A stretch of DNA of 64,000 nt from Colius striatus (GCF_028858725.1 NC_084759.1:91570889-91634888), one strand, 5' to 3'. Positions 1 through 13,996 are shown, numbered from the stretch's first letter. Translations and numbers: made by a program. The notes: generated from the sequence alone by a model not told the origin.

Positions 1-3000
1 TTAAACTAGTATAGAAATTTCCTCTTCAAAACTTTTCTTTCTTAAGCCAAAGTGTTGACAATTAAGTGAAAGTAGAATTGAAGCATCAATCTTTTACCTC
101 TTAGAGGAAAATAGTTATGCCACAGTTCTCATTAGTCACCAGAAAGGATTGGTTTTCTTCTGTTAAAGAAGTATTTTGTCTTTGTTTTATTTCTCCCTTC
201 AAATGCAAGACTTCTTTACATAGTCAGCAGGCAAGCAAACATAGTTCCTTCATAAGGAATTAATGCAGCCACTGAACCAGAATAAACCAAGGAAGAGAGT
301 CAGACCTAAATTATGAACAACACAACAAGATAAAGACTGTAAAATCTCACCTTATGCACAAGTAAAAAGCCACCCTCTGAAAAGTTACGGACAACACATC
401 TCAATGCTTCCATGGAAAGCATAGCTTCCCGAATGTCAAGGAACCACAAAATTCCCCTCACTAGGAGTGTTTATTGAGAAGTACAATTACAGAAACCGAA
501 ATCTTGTATTTGCATATGCAAACAGCACAATTATTAGAATAATCATTGCAATTAAAGATATTGTTTTCTGAGTTAATTGCTGTCTTGCTGAAGAATATAA
601 ACAGGTGAAACTGAATTGCATTTTCACTTGCTTATAGGATGCCCCATCCAGTGAATCGGATCAGTATTTTGTTTGCAACCAATTGGTGATTTACAATTTT
701 ATTGCTTAATCTGCAAAGTTTACCGTGAATTAGAACAATGCCCAATTGTTGATAAAAATCAAGTACATATACCTGACGTGGGAACAGACCATAAAAACTT
801 TAGCTGCAGATAAATATAAAGAGGACACTTTATTGTTACCCTTTTATAACAGGTTAATCAGCAAGTCTCAAGTGTTTTTAACAAATATTTATTTAAATAT
901 GAAATCAACTGTATTCCAATGTATATCATCTTATAGAGCAAATGGAAGTAAATTCATTAAAATTATACAGTAAATCTGGAGCTGAACTAGGATTGAAAGT
1001 GAAAAAAACCCACCTCTACCTTTATTATTCAGACAGACAAAAGGCAATTCTTTTAGAACAGGATTTATCTCTGGTTATTTCATGCAGGTATGTAGAAAAT
1101 TCAGCTGTTCAAAAGGTCCCATTGCATTTTTTTTGTTGTTTTTTTACTTCTGTAGCATAGAACTATTACCACAGAAATGCAGATCAGTGGTCTTCCTGGA
1201 TCTGTAAAAAATAAGTTATTGACATAAGATGTCATGACTAACAATCAAGTTTGTAAAAAGAAATTACAATTTGTTTGATCAGTTCAGATCTGGATCGACT
1301 AAATCAGAGTTAATTTTGTTCAAGGTTATTTTTTTATTAAAAACATTACTTTTTGTTTCTAATGGGGAAAAAAAAATCTTAATTTAATAATTATTTGTGT
1401 TTGCATGTTTTTTTTATTTTCCCAATCAGTATTTTTCTGTATGCACCAGCAAAACTAAATATATTTTATTCTAATTTCTACTGAAAACACAGTTTTCTCA
1501 CCAAAGTTTAAAGCCAATTGAATAAGAATTGAGTAATTTTCCTTTTGCAAACACATATTAAATAAAAATGTTTGTGTAATTTATTTTTATAAGGATAGTG
1601 AGATCAGGCTGCATTGAAATTCATATTTACTGATGCATTGTACTTGCTTCAAGCCTGTTTGCTGGCACAAAAGTAACTATAAACCTGGTTAAACCGGAAG
1701 AGTAGTTTGGATTTATGGCTGCTTTGTGTTAAAAGTGCAAGACAAAGCTAACAAACAGATCAGTGGAAAAAAAAAAAGTCCCAAGTATCAGGAAAGAAAT
1801 TGTACAATAAATTACAGTTGTCATTCAATTTCCATGCCACAAAACTATCATTATTTTGATATAGACAGGAGGTCAAATTTGTAGGCCAAATTATATTCTG
1901 ATAAAGGAAAATGCAGCTATATTTACATGTTACACCCAGAAAAATACAACAAAGAGCAGTATTTGAATTTTTATTCTCATTTGTTTTACAGTAAGAGACA
2001 AGAAGCCCATTAAAACAACATGTATTTCAAGGAAAGTTTAAGTAATTCATTATTTCTGACAGTTTCTTGCCTCTGGGAGAGAGAAAAGAATTTCATAAGT
2101 CTGAGACTTTCTTTGTCCCCATACTATAAAGTTAAACTGGGAGGGAGGGGAAAAAAGCAGAAAAAAAAAAGAAAAAAAGAAAGGGGAAAAAAAGGAAAAA
2201 AAAAAAGATAACCAAGAAAAGCTGGGTCAATTTTCTGGGGTTTGGGGTTTTTTTTCATCTGTGTAGGGCTTGAAGTTCCTAAACAAAGTTTCTGGAAGGC
2301 TGGGAAAGAAATGAGAATGCTCACAGGAACACACCTACTAATCTGCAGATGCAGGAGAATCTCCTAGTTCCCAGATAACAGGGTAATTGGTTTAAGGAGT
2401 CACGTTTTTTTTAGCATATTTAGTTAACACCTTAACAAAGGATTGGCATTCAATAGTTAGGAAAAAAAGGATGATTTTTGAAGATGTCTGCCTATTTATT
2501 TTGATTTTCAAATACACCTGCAGTAGGTAAATTTATGTGTGCGTATTCTTGGTAATGCCAGCATATGCAAATGTACTTCCAAAGTCAACATACATTTAGT
2601 TTAAGATTAGTTATTGAATGACTAAGTTCCCAGCTTTGATGCAGTTTTATGGGTGAGTCTGTTGCAAAACTCCTACTCTTTGTACCAATGGAAAAACACA
2701 TGAGTAGAGGACTCCACTGCAGCAGGGCAGATACCTGATGCTTAAAGCTTGGTTGTGAAAACTGTGAGAAGCTGTTGGGTTGTGTGAGCTAGTTCCTGTG
2801 GGGTTTTTTTCCCTCTCATTGTGAGATTTAGCACTGAATTTCCCTGGAGATACCTGTAATTGAAACTCTATTGCTGTGGTAAAAGGAAGTCTTGTGCTGT
2901 AGCCCCAAAGTGGCAAATGCAAGCTCATTCTGACATGCTTTCAGTAAGTACCCTGCAGTCTGGCTTTAGAGAGACCTTATCTCCTACTCCCCTGGGTTTT

Positions 3001-5655
3001 TGATTGGACGCAGGCAGAAACTCATAAGTATGAAAGAGGAGGGAGCAAATGACATGTTAGGTGTAGAACAGAGTAGGAAATGAACTGTGATGACAAGAGC
3101 CACAGAAGCAAAGTGTTATGACTAATGGGTGGGCAGAGCTATCTTAAAGAATAAAGAACATGTTCTAGGAAGCCAAAGGCATTATGTGTTAGAATGAACA
3201 ATGGTAGGTGCCAGACACTTAAAAACATCAGTTTCCACAGCCTATAGAAAAAGTACCTTGTGTGCCTGTAAAACATCCAAGCATCATTCACCTGCCCTGA
3301 AGGCTCATAAATATGGAGGAGGGAGAGGTTCATCGAGGAGCATTTGAGAGAAAGGTGTTTGGAGTAAGTGCTGGAGTAAGTGCATTACCCTAAGTCATGT
3401 CAAAGCTCTCAGACATCCAGAACTAGGCAACGAATTCTGAGTTCTTCAGCAAGAGAAAGTCTCTCTCAAGCAGAAAGTCCCTCTTAGCCAGGGAATTTCC
3501 CTGTCCCTCCCAAAGTGTGCAGCCACACTGAAAAAAACCAAAACTTGCCCTGATCTCTCCTTTAAAGGTGCTTATAATCCATCAATAAAACGAATACTCA
3601 CCACCCTGCTCTGCAAAAGCCAGCTTGCACGATTAAAACACAATAATACATACATACAGCTATTTTGGAAGAGATTACAGGGTCACAAGCTCAGTCCTCA
3701 ACTAGAAAATACAAGCTGAACAGACCTGACAGCTTCTGCTGCCAAGAGGAGGCAGTGTCCTCCTCCCCACCTCTTCCTCCTCAGCTACTCCAGCTCTCCT
3801 GTTCCTTTGACCTTTGTTAGAAAGAGCAGTTAACCTTGGGGAATATTAATCCAGTTAAAAAAAAAAAGAAAGGCAGCTTTTACCACATAGAAAGGCCAAC
3901 CCTTTAGTGAGCCAGTTAGCAGCCTGAAGGAAGGACAGAAGAATTGGGGTAAAGAGGATGGGAATTTATTGTCCACCGACCAGCTCAGTCCTCTCTAAGG
4001 AAAAAAAAAAAGTGTTAACAGGGCTAATCAACAAGCTGTTGATTTATGCCCAGATCTTTAAGATCAGAGTGTCCTTTTCTTAATGGAGTTGTACTGAATC
4101 CCCACCAAGGCAGGTCTGGCATTGCCTCACAGTGCACAAAGAAATGTGCACTCTCATAGAGTTTAAAACTTTTCTGGTGGAGGAGCACATCACACCACTC
4201 CTCAGAACAATGTGTTACCTGTTACCAAGTCCTTCTGCCCAGTTTTGTTCATAGTACCTAAATGGATGTAATACTCTCAAAGTGGTTACATATAGGCAGC
4301 ATCCACTTACAGAGGAATCGGCTTATATATTTGCTATCTCCCTTTCTCCTTGTCTGTGCAAGACACTCAGGCAAATCCAAAGTCAGATCCAGGATATACT
4401 TAAGCTCAAAATAAATACATTTTTGAAACATAAGTAGTTAGATATCCTAACAACTGAGAGCTTTGTGTTGGAAGAGGAACTAGACATCATTAGTATAGGA
4501 GTACATAGCTTCCACATTACTTTCAAAGAAAAAAAAAAAAGTGAATTTCCAAAGTAGAGAAATGTTCAGATTCTCCTGTAAGACCAGAACAGATCTTGAT
4601 GGACCTCTCTTTGATGATGATGTGGTCATCTTTCCTTGTGGCCATGAGGTCAAGTGACAATTTGCAGGGACATGTCCCACTGTCTTGGTAAGGAAACTTA
4701 ATATGGAAACCTTATGACTAGATACCTTGCTTCCAACTTACAATATCTCTAAGCTCTGAAGGCCACTGACAGAATTAAAAGGTGAAGACATGTTACAGGA
4801 GCACAGAAGGTGACAAAGCAGTGCATTTTGGTTGTAACTTGCAACAACTTTACATTTTACTTCAGGTTAAATTTGAGGTCCAATTCCTGCAACTGGATCT
4901 ATACTGTAAAAGTAATGAATCTCACAGATTCATTTTGGGAGACTGTGGGAAGAAACAGACCTGCAAAAAGGGTTCACCTGAAAAGCCCAAGCTAAAGTTT
5001 AAAGCTTCAGCTGATACTCCTTATGTTTTTGTACTAAAGAGTCTGAAGATACATAGTTATATTTCAATAAACACATAGAGCTGGGAAAATACTAAAGGTA
5101 TAATCTTGGCTTCTTGGTGCACTTGATGTAATTGCTTGATATCCATTTGAAAATACAAACAAGTCCCAAGCACTTATCATACCAAACTTGTGTACTTTAC
5201 CTTATCTGTAGTCTCTGTACCGAGATTTTAAGGGTAGCATGCAGCAATATTGTAGCCACTTTCGAGCTGTTTTAAAACCTAAGTGGAATTTCTTCAAACA
5301 CCTGTATACTTTTTCCAGTTGTACTCTGCGGTTTTGGGATATAAGTGTTTTGTTTTGTTTTTTTTTTTTCCAGTGGACCTCTGCTTTGGCAGAGAAATAC
5401 CTCACTCATTCGTAGCTCTGCTTAACAGGAAAGTTAGCACAGGTCACTAGAGCGTTTCAGTTTCAAGTAATGTGACAATTAAGATTGCAGTAATTTTTCA
5501 GTGTCCCTTTATTAAATGGACCTAAAAGGCAAAACAAAAAGGAAGTAATTTTCACAGTCCAGGCCCTTTATGAGCAATTCTTATCAGCTCCTGACCTGCA
5601 CTGTTTGGGGAAGCCTTTGGGCTTCTTATTTGCACACAACACCCTGAAACGCAGG
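1..5655. other. Intergenic DNA upstream of TMPRSS2
   Basis: AT-rich DNA with no recognisable coding exon. The open frames here are short, lack family motifs and overlap on both strands. It includes an A/G-rich low-complexity tract at about 2156-2208 and several short poly-A or poly-T runs. No CR1 copy was recognised. In mammals the next gene on this side (RIPK4) lies far away, so an empty flank is expected. Distal enhancers could be present but cannot be seen. Confidence 0.6.
2156..2208. repeat. A/G-rich low-complexity tract
   Basis: A run made almost only of A and G. It produces spurious Lys-rich and Phe-rich open frames on the two strands (63 and 66 codons) that are not genes. Confidence 0.8.
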
Positions 5656-6655
5656 CTATTATGCAAGGTCAAGAAAGGCACGGGCCCCCCAGCACAGCAC
5701 GCCTAGGCTCCGGGAGCAGCAGCAAAGCCTGGGACGGGTCCGTCCGAGGGGTGTCGGCACCTCCGCCCCTGGAGGGGACTGTACACCTGTACTGCGGATG
5801 CCCCTGGAGGACTGCGAGACCCCAGTACTCTCTTTCTTTCCTCTGGCCTCTTTGTTTTGCAAACAGGGAGGAAGGGGGCTGAGGGAAAGGGGATCCCGAG
5901 TTCGGTTCGGTGCAGTCTGGCTGGAGGCGGCTGCAGTCCCTAGCTGGGCAGGAAGGGTTACCTGTGCTCCCCCGTGGGGGCTGGTGGGCGCCGTCCCGGG
6001 GACACACCGGCTGCCTCGGGGCGAGCGAGGCGGGCCGCGGGCAGGGCCCCTCCTCCGCGGCCGCGGCGGCGGGAGGAAGGGGCCGGGCGACGCATCCACC
6101 TGGCGGCACCTGCCCCTCTCCCGCTGCTCCCCCCGCCGGCTAACTCCGCCCCGGCCGCAGCGGCTGTTCCCAGCTCGGTGTGCCGCCTTCCCTCCCGTCC
6201 CGTCGTCTCTCCGGCGGGGGTAGCCCCAGGTAAGCGCGGCGCTCCCCGCCGCGGCCCCTTCGCCCCGCGCGGGCTATTCTCCGAGGCGAGCGGAGCCACC
6301 TCTGGGGCCAGGGGTCGCGCCTGTGGTTTCTGGCTTTTAGTTAAGGAGCTTTGGCTTTGCTTGGGAGGAGTAGTGCGGAGCGACTCCGGGGGCAGCTGAA
6401 AACCTCCGTCCCGCGGGCGCCGGGGAGTCGGCGCGGTGCCCGGAGCGGACAGCCCTGGGGGTGCTGCCTTTTCTCTTGAGAGCGAGAAAAGGAGGTGCCG
6501 GCTGATAAAATCGAGTGGGGATGTAAGCTCACCTCTCTCAGCCATGTCTCCCTCTGCTTTACCTGGCTCCCCACTTTCCACAACCAGTTTCTCTCCTGGT
6601 AGTTGCAAGGCGAAAAAGTTGCGCTCCGCGGCGGGGAGATGGGTAAGGCAAGAGG
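5655..6655. promoter_or_regulatory. TMPRSS2: CpG island with the TMPRSS2 promoter
   Basis: About 1 kb of very GC-rich, CpG-dense sequence in an otherwise AT-rich window. It is densest at about 5980-6300, with several GGCGG/CCGCC boxes. It contains the consensus splice donor that closes the inferred non-coding exon 1. Overlapping open frames on both strands (up to 216 codons) are the usual by-product of GC-rich sequence with few stops. No TATA box was identified, so dispersed initiation is likely. The exact start site cannot be read from the sequence. Confidence 0.8.
6100..6229 (+). other. TMPRSS2: TMPRSS2 non-coding exon 1 (5' boundary approximate)
   Basis: Inferred 5' UTR exon. The 3' edge is a strong donor, CCCCAG|GTAAGC, with the intron beginning at 6230. 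The 5' edge is a guess placed inside the CpG island. TMPRSS2 genes have an untranslated first exon followed by a long first intron, which fits the next acceptor at 13,925. A weaker GTAAGG donor near 6642 could close an alternative first exon. Confidence 0.5.
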
Positions 6656-9600
6656 CAAAGCAAGGCAGGAGCTGAAACTAGCTTACAAGGGGGTGAATGG
6701 GTGTTGTGAAGTGAATAACGCGATCTGGCGAGGTACAGGAGGAAAGGTGACGCCAACGCTGCCCTACCTCGTTCTTCTCGAGGTGGAGGTTGTCCGTTTC
6801 TTGCCGTTGTGATAAAGAGAGACGAGATGGGGTGAGTTTAGGTAGGATTTTCAAGGTCACGGAGTGAGTAGACTCTGGACATGAATAAACTAAACCATCG
6901 TCTAGTTCTGGGGCCTCTTCATTGTTTATTAACGTTACTGCAGCTTTGGTTTCTCACAAAAGTGCAGATTTCTGGTTACAGTTGTCACAGCTCGTCAAGT
7001 AATTTTGGAAGAATAACTTTTAATAAGTGCCTTTCCACAGGAGCCATATCATTGGAACTTTTGTGCCAAAGCTTTGAATGCTGAAACCAACCCCCCCCGC
7101 TCTGTGCCTCCCCTCAGGTGGCTTTACTGATGATTAAATCTTACCTGGCTTTCAAATTTGACCTCGCGTTTCTGAGTGGGTGTTGGTGGATTTAAGGGAC
7201 CATTCTCACGTTTGTCTGAAGTATCCGTATTTGCCCCGAGTAAAGTGACACTAATGCTTTCAGTGCTTTAGAGCCAAAGGAAGCAGCTTCACACCTGAAG
7301 GATAATTTACATCCACTAAGGTAGTATTAGGCAGGGAAAGAGATGGAGATTATGTGTGGCGAGTCAGCGAAACTCGGAAATTATAGCAGGTGTATGGGTA
7401 GGCAGTTACCTTCCTACAATGTAAACGTAAAGTTGAAAGACAGGTGGACTAAGATAAAATTTATGACAAAGTAGGATTTAAAATGGCTTGCTTCCTTTTG
7501 TTTTAGAATTGTTAAAAATTATACTGATACATAGGAAAATCAGCCTAGAGTAAATCTGTCATGGCAGTGTAGCCTGAATATGGAAAGAAGTTGAAACTAT
7601 GTTCCTGGATGTTGACGGAAAAACAAAGCAAAACAGTCTTCCAGGACGTTGGTCAAAATATTTCTCTCAGGAATTGACACTCCTGAAGATACGGACTTGT
7701 CCTCTTGTGTTAGTCAAAGGTCAATCCACACTGAGTAGTTTCAGTACTGCGATGGTAACTCACCTGTGTCCATACTTCTGCATACTTCTCCCATGTCTTT
7801 AAAGCTTGGATTCCTAAACCTGTTGCTGGCAATAGGAGCCTGCCCGTGGAGTGAATTCAGACCTCCTGCCAGCAGGCTTACTTTTCTATTTGCCCTAGAC
7901 CCCTTGGAAGTGGTTTACAGTTCCTTAGGATCTGTAGTTCACAGGTTGAAAGCAGCTGACGTGGACAAATATCTAAGTAAGCCTGATATGTTAAACATTG
8001 CTAGTTTTTGTTTTTCTGTGGGGTGAGTACCTACTGGTACCATATTCATGCAGTATTTATTTGCAACTTGGATATGAAAAACAAGTGTTCTTGAGAGCTT
8101 TTTTTTCTCTTGCCTAAGTCTTTCAGTGCCATGGAGAGAGGTTTGAATTTTACTACTAGAAATTGAGGTTATTTGCTTCTGCCATGAAAGGAGAAAAGCA
8201 GAGGCAGAACCAGAGATGTAGTATAGGGGAAGAAAACATCCAAAGGCCAGGCTGGCTGTTGCTGCAATAATGTGATGCAGCAACAATGTGTTTTGTGTGC
8301 ATGAGGTGGGGAGTGCTGTAAGCAATGGCTGTCTCTGCAGTTGTTACCTGCCCAATTGGTCTGTCTCCTACTATGCCAGCAAATCTGGTTCTTCTGGGCT
8401 CTTGGACCTTTCTATTTCAGAAATGGGGTTTTTTTTGAGGGTTGCAGCTTCTGGCACTCATCATCCATTCAGCAAAGCAGTAGCTTTTCAGCCTTCTTTC
8501 CTACTCCTCTGTCCAACCAAAGACATGTGATGTACATGTGACGGGCTGAGTTTCACGGTAATTTGTCTTCAGAGAAAGACAAATGGATGATTACTTGTAA
8601 TATGAATACATAATTGCATAACTGTTTAAAATGAGACTGCTGCGCTCAGAGCTTTTTAATGCCTTTTTTTTTGCATGTGAAATTTATATTAATTTTTGTT
8701 TTGCTGGCCTTGGGAATACTGTTGTGGATTTTATTTGAGCTACTAGGTAGTGCTTATCAAGAGGCACTGATTTTGACTTTTGTTGATAAGTAGTTCTACA
8801 GTTTAATGGTATTTCAGGAACTAATCTAGACTAGGTTCAAAGCTGTTTCTTAAGAGATCTAAGAATGCCAAGGCTCTATGTCAACTTTTCATATAAATGT
8901 TTGCATAGTCTCATATAGTTCTCTGCAATGTTACTGCATAGATACACTGACTAGTGCTTACCCCTATAAAGAAGGTTAGCCTAAAGGCCAAGACACCAGG
9001 AGAACATGATTTTGATGACTTTGAGACATTCAGTTGCTTATTGATTTGTCTTTGAACTCTACCAGAGGATAATTTTTACCCTGTGGAGTAAATTACATTG
9101 ACCTTTTTAATCATCACAATAAAAATATTCAGTGCTACTTCCTGAAGAAGTTTCAAGGACATTTTGTTAATGGAGTGAGATGAAAATTCTTATTTAGTTT
9201 CTTTCTTTTTTCATACATAATTGGATTTTTTTTTTTAACCTTCTATATGTAATTTGCAAGTCGTGGTAATTTTTAATGCTCCTTGTTAAACAGGAATCTT
9301 GGCCACGTTTCATTTCTCTTGTGCAGATAGCAGAAGCAAGAATCACACAGCCTGTGTAAAGATCATGTAAATGAATTTAGAATCACCTCTTTGCTTGTTT
9401 TCTCTCTCTCTTTTTTTTCTTCCTTATTGCCTCTTCCCGCTTTGCTCCCCACCCCTTACATCCTGGTTACATAGTGTTTAAGGTTGTGCTACCGAAACTT
9501 CTAAGGTGGTCATAAAACAATTGGGAATAAAAAAAATATGAAACCATAATTCCTTTCTAACGTCATCAACAAAGATAATAATTTCTTGGCTTACCCCTTT

Positions 9601-10480
9601 CTTTAAGGTTGAGCTTTGCACTGAATTTACTCCTTTGCTGCCTTAATGAGTTTTGCTGATTTGTTCATTCATTTTCCCGTGCTGTATTTGTTTACCTGAA
9701 TAAAGGGAACTGCTATTTTTTTTGATGTAACACGGTGTTTGTTAGTGTTCATACAGAGTGTTTGGATGCTTTTATGCTTCCTCCTTTTAGCAGCTGGACT
9801 TGACTTCATACATTTGTCTTTTTACTCTTCTGTCCTCTCCCTTCTTCCTTGTTTGCATGCAGTTGCTTTTACATAGGTCTAACCATGAAGTTTCAGTTTT
9901 TCTGTTGTTTTTTCCATAGAGCTTAGCAAACAGCTCATGGTGTTTCTATTTCAAAGAATAGGACAAAATATTTACTGAAGTAATATATAAATGCAGGAAG
10001 TATACTGTGGCCAATATAACTGACTTCATTGGCCAAGTCCAATTCATGGTGTTCTATTAGGATATCTGAAGGTAATTATTCTACTCTATTGACTTAGGTG
10101 TCCAGGCTTGTAGACAATATTTATTGATCTCTGTATAAAAGCTTGTGAAAATGAATATAGCTAGTGGTACTCGTGAAAGTCTCCGCTTCCAGAGCATGGT
10201 ACTCAATTAACAGTTACGACATGTTGGGTACTAAGGAAGTACCACTATTATATCTCTCATAGAAAACTAGAGTAGAAGCGAGCAAAAGACCCCACAGAAT
10301 CATGGTTAAATATTTAGGGTTTCTTTGCATTTTGTTTTTTCTATTGTCTTTTGGAGGTGTTGACTCCTGACTAGTGAAGGACACTCAGTACAAAGGAGTG
10401 ATGATCTGATGCTGCTGTAAGCAGGCAAATGGGGTGGCTTACCTTTGTCCAGCAGTTGTGAGGTGAGAGGCTTAGGGGGA

Positions 10481-10832
10481 TCATAGAATCATAGAATGAT
10501 TGGGGTTAGAAGGGATCTCTAGAGACCATCCAGAGGTCTGCTGGATGCTAAAGCAGGGGCGTCATGCAGGAGTGTGTCCAGAAGGGCTTTGAAAACCTCC
10601 AGAGAAGGAGACTCCACTCCCTGGGCAGCCTGTGCCAGGGCTCCCTTACTCTCACAGGAAAGAAGCTTTTCCTTGTGTTTAAGTGGAACTTTTTTGTATT
10701 CAAGCTTATGGCCATTACCCTTTATCCTGTCACTGGACACTACAGAAAAAAGAATCTTCTCATCCTCCTGACACCTACCCTTTAGGTACTTATAAGTGTT
10801 GATGAAGCCTGCCCTGAATCTTCTCAGGATGT
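10481..10832 (-). repeat. CR1 LINE 3' fragment
   Basis: Begins on the + strand with the reverse complement of the CR1 3' tail (TCATAGAATCATAGAATGAT) and continues through the typical 3' UTR blocks (CTGGGCAGCCTGTGCCAGGG, TATCCTGTCACTGGACAC). It is 5'-truncated near the sequence encoding the end of ORF2, and is inserted antisense to TMPRSS2 in intron 1. Confidence 0.93.
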
Positions 10833-12533
10833 GGCAGTGAGGAGCACTTACAGCTGAGCAGCACCACTCTGTGCATGGTGCCTTTCTGGATCAGAGAACA
10901 GAGTGACTGTCACCATGGTAGGGAAGAGGAGCAGCCTTTGGAAAATCAATAGTCTAGGAAGCCTATATTCAATTAAGGAGTAGTTTATCAAATACAGACC
11001 AACTGTACTGCAACTTTTGCTTAAATATGAAGAACTGATTTGCAGAAATTGATTCAATTTGTTGTTAATCTAATATTTCAGTTTTTTAATTGTTGTTTGG
11101 GTGTTCTTTTTCATTCTGACAACTTTTGTTGGAAAAAATGATGTATTTTTTCAGTCTTTTTTTCAAAACATTAGTTCTAACATTCCTTTCCATGCAAGAC
11201 GAATGTATTTCAAATAATACCTGCAAATAATGAGGCAGTACATTTCATTGCATTCATCAGTATACCATGTCAGTGATGACTATGTGTTTTATACTCTTAT
11301 TATCACTTAGAAGCAGTACCCTTATTTCTTTATGTGAAAAGTTATGAAATATAAGCACACTCAATTTTGGAACTTCTGTGTTGCTGGAGGTCTGAATGCT
11401 GTCTCTGCTCCATCCATACTGGAGTAAACTGGAGTTTTTAAAATTTAAAGGCTTAACTGCAAATGAGTGGCAGATCTCTCTCATTCTTTGGGTATAATTT
11501 TTCCAAAGCCAGAAAGTGTTAGCAAGCTAACCTACAAGGCTCTGGCTCCCTGGACCCTGTCTCTTGCACACTCAATCCTGCTGCAGGGGTGAGCTCCAGC
11601 GCTGTTTCCTTTCCCCAGGACCTCTGTACACTTTAACTCCACCAGCTCAGTTTAAAGAACTCTTAAGGTGTGTTTCTTCAGGTGTAGTGTTTCCCAGTAA
11701 AGTCCTGTTATAGGTGGACAGCCGTCAGGAGGAGTGACTGGCAGTGGGAGGGAAGGATAGGTGTACGTTCTCCCTGAGCTCTTTTGTGCCAGAGTGGGTT
11801 TATCATACTTTTGTATGGGATCTATTTAAATGTCTGATGAGTGAGGTGAGTTAGAGGCCAAGGTATTTGGTGGAGGCAAAACCGACCAATCTCTTCTAGC
11901 TCTGTAGTTGTTGTCATGAGAAGTATTTGACACTCAGTTTGTTTCTTCGTGACCCAGCTTCCTTATCTGTGGAAATTGTTGCCGTTCTCTTGATGCATTT
12001 GTAAACATTTTGAGGTGTGGATGTTTAAGAAAACTAAATTATAACATCATTTGTTGCTACACATCGATTTCTGCCTTAAATGTTTGCAAACTGATGGGAG
12101 CCCACCGGTTTCAGTTTAGTCTGTTTCTAATGCCCTGGCAAATGTGTGTATGTAATACCACAGAAATCTATATGTATCTATGACTTTCCTGTGTTTTGTG
12201 TTGTGATAACGGAAAACTGTTATTAATCAGAAACTGGATGGAAAATAGATTAACAAGAACTGAATTGGGAGTGATGGTTGAAAGATAATTAAGCAATACA
12301 GATATATTTTTCCCTCAATTAGTTTTAAAAAAACTCCAAACAACCAATAACCGACTCCCCCCAAAAAAGTGTGGAAAGCTGTCATCTGCCAATTTGCAAA
12401 CCCTTTTAAATGATAATGTAAAAAATATTTTCATTTTTCTTTGGTCATAGTACCTCAGAATCACTATCTAGTATTCTTCTATCTGCTGTCACTAAACTTC
12501 CTTATCTTTTTTTTTTTCCCCTCCTTTACACAG

Positions 12534-12689
12534 AACAAGGAACAAAAGTATCATCCTAGGGCTTGTTATTTATTCTTTAAGTCTGGGCAGAGCTACACTC
12601 CCCGACTCTGCTGTGAAGAGCTGATTAAGAATGGATGCAACATAAAGCAGAAGTCCTGAAGCCTTAGTCACCAATCTGATGGATTTATT
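12534..12689 (+). other. Candidate alternative 5' UTR exon of TMPRSS2
   Basis: A 156-nt block bounded by a strong acceptor (a long pyrimidine run, then TTTACACAG) and a consensus donor (ATT|GTAAGT). It contains stops in all frames near its end, and an ATG close to the donor that would open only a short upstream ORF when joined to exon 2. It is therefore not coding for the protease. Splice signals are the only evidence; it could be a pseudo-exon. Confidence 0.3.
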
Positions 12690-13925
12690 GTAAGTAGGAG
12701 TAAGACTTGTTTTTCACCTGTCTGCTATGCAAATAAGAGTTCAGCAGTGTGTTATTATTTACTTTTTCTTTGCCAGCTTTAATATGTAAATACCAGAATC
12801 AGCCTCCTGAACTGTCACAAAACGTTGGCAGGCTTGGGGTGCCAAGCTGTGGTTGAAACATGCTTCAAAGATACTTGCAGTATGGTTTGGAGTGAGATGA
12901 CACTTTGGTATAGGTTTTGAAAAATTACTTTATACTTGAGGCTAAATTATGCTGTGTTTTAATGCAACTGTTCTTTATAGTCATGGCTTTCAACAAAGGT
13001 CATAACAGTGAGTCTGTGTGCAGAGTACTGCTCTGCAAGCTAGAGGAAGGTATTTCTCAGTGCATTACTTAGGCACTTCATAGGCTTCTCTTCATGTAGA
13101 GTAACATTACGAGAGAACTCAACAGGTTAAATGATTTGTTAAAATTATTGTTTATAACTGGCTATTTTAGAACTGTGGCAGCACACATTCAGTTGTTTCT
13201 TGTGTCTTTGCTAATCTGTGGTTTTACTTAATGTTAATATTTAACTTCAAAATAAACTGCTATATGCTTGAAACAGTGGATGTAGCTCCTCTCTGTTACT
13301 CGATTTGAAAAACTTCCATTTTGGTATTGCATATCATTTCTCTGTTGTGCTTCTTTCCATAATTTTGGTGTGGCAGCTCCAACACACAACAAAGAAAACA
13401 ACTGTTTGCAATGTGGAAAAGCAAAAAAAGACGTGGCTTGTGGGGCTGTTAGGCATGGCATTGTCAAATGAGTTAGCTGAATTTGTATTTCCCAATGCTT
13501 TGTTCGTGTTCTCGTTTCTGTGTCATAAACCTCAGAGTGATACATGAGTAAGTGTTGAGAGAGACAGGAGGACCTGAACTTGGTACTGACACCGTGTGGG
13601 TTGTTGCCAGGATATTCTTTAACTCTTGGTCTGTCAGCGAGAGTGAGCACTAACTTAATCTTCTTGGTTTGTGTGGCGCTCGTGTTAATGAATAGTTGCC
13701 ACTGTATAATGCTCAAGGTTGTATTGAGAGGCTATGGAGATCTGATTTCATGCTGCACCTTAATTTGTACCCTGTCTTCAAATACTTCCGTTTATTTTTC
13801 CGCCTCCTGCCAGGCTTGGTGTTTTTCCAAAGGAAAAAAAAAAAGACAAAAAAGGTGGACAAAGGTTCTGGTTATGATGGTTGTTTTTTGTTTTATTTTG
13901 TTTTCTTCTTCTTTTTCTAACATAG

Positions 13926-13981
13926 GTTCACTCTTTACTTCCAAACACTTGAATTGTTTCTGTACTGCTGACAAAGGAAAG

Positions 13982-13996
<15 letters not shown>
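13926..13996 (+). CDS. TMPRSS2: TMPRSS2 exon 2 (start codon; residues 1-5)
   Basis: Acceptor TTTTTCTAACATAG ends at 13925. The exon has 56 nt of 5' UTR, then ATG at 13982 encoding MTSTV, and a GTAAGT donor at 13997. The start is chosen because this tiny open end joins in phase 0 to the exon encoding GPPPYYEN, matching the cytosolic tail of the family. A GT three bases upstream (GTAGTA) could drop Val5 in frame but is much weaker. Confidence 0.8.

Larger units (their letters stand above)
6230..13925 (+). other. TMPRSS2: TMPRSS2 intron 1
   Basis: 7.7-kb first intron. It carries a CR1 copy (10,481-10,832) and one candidate alternative 5' exon (12,534-12,689). The long overlapping frames at 13,234-13,716 (-) and 13,580-14,071 (+) show no family resemblance and are treated as chance. 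Confidence 0.6.

Noticed and set aside
995-1004. GAAAGTGAAA, a perfect ISRE core, 5 kb upstream of TMPRSS2
   Set aside because: A degenerate 10-mer with eight fixed bases is expected about twice in 64 kb on both strands; nothing else promoter-like is near it.
5659-6608. Long open frames on both strands in the CpG island (up to 216 codons)
   Set aside because: GC-rich DNA is poor in stop codons. The frames overlap on both strands, are Pro/Arg/Ala-rich and low in complexity, and match no family.
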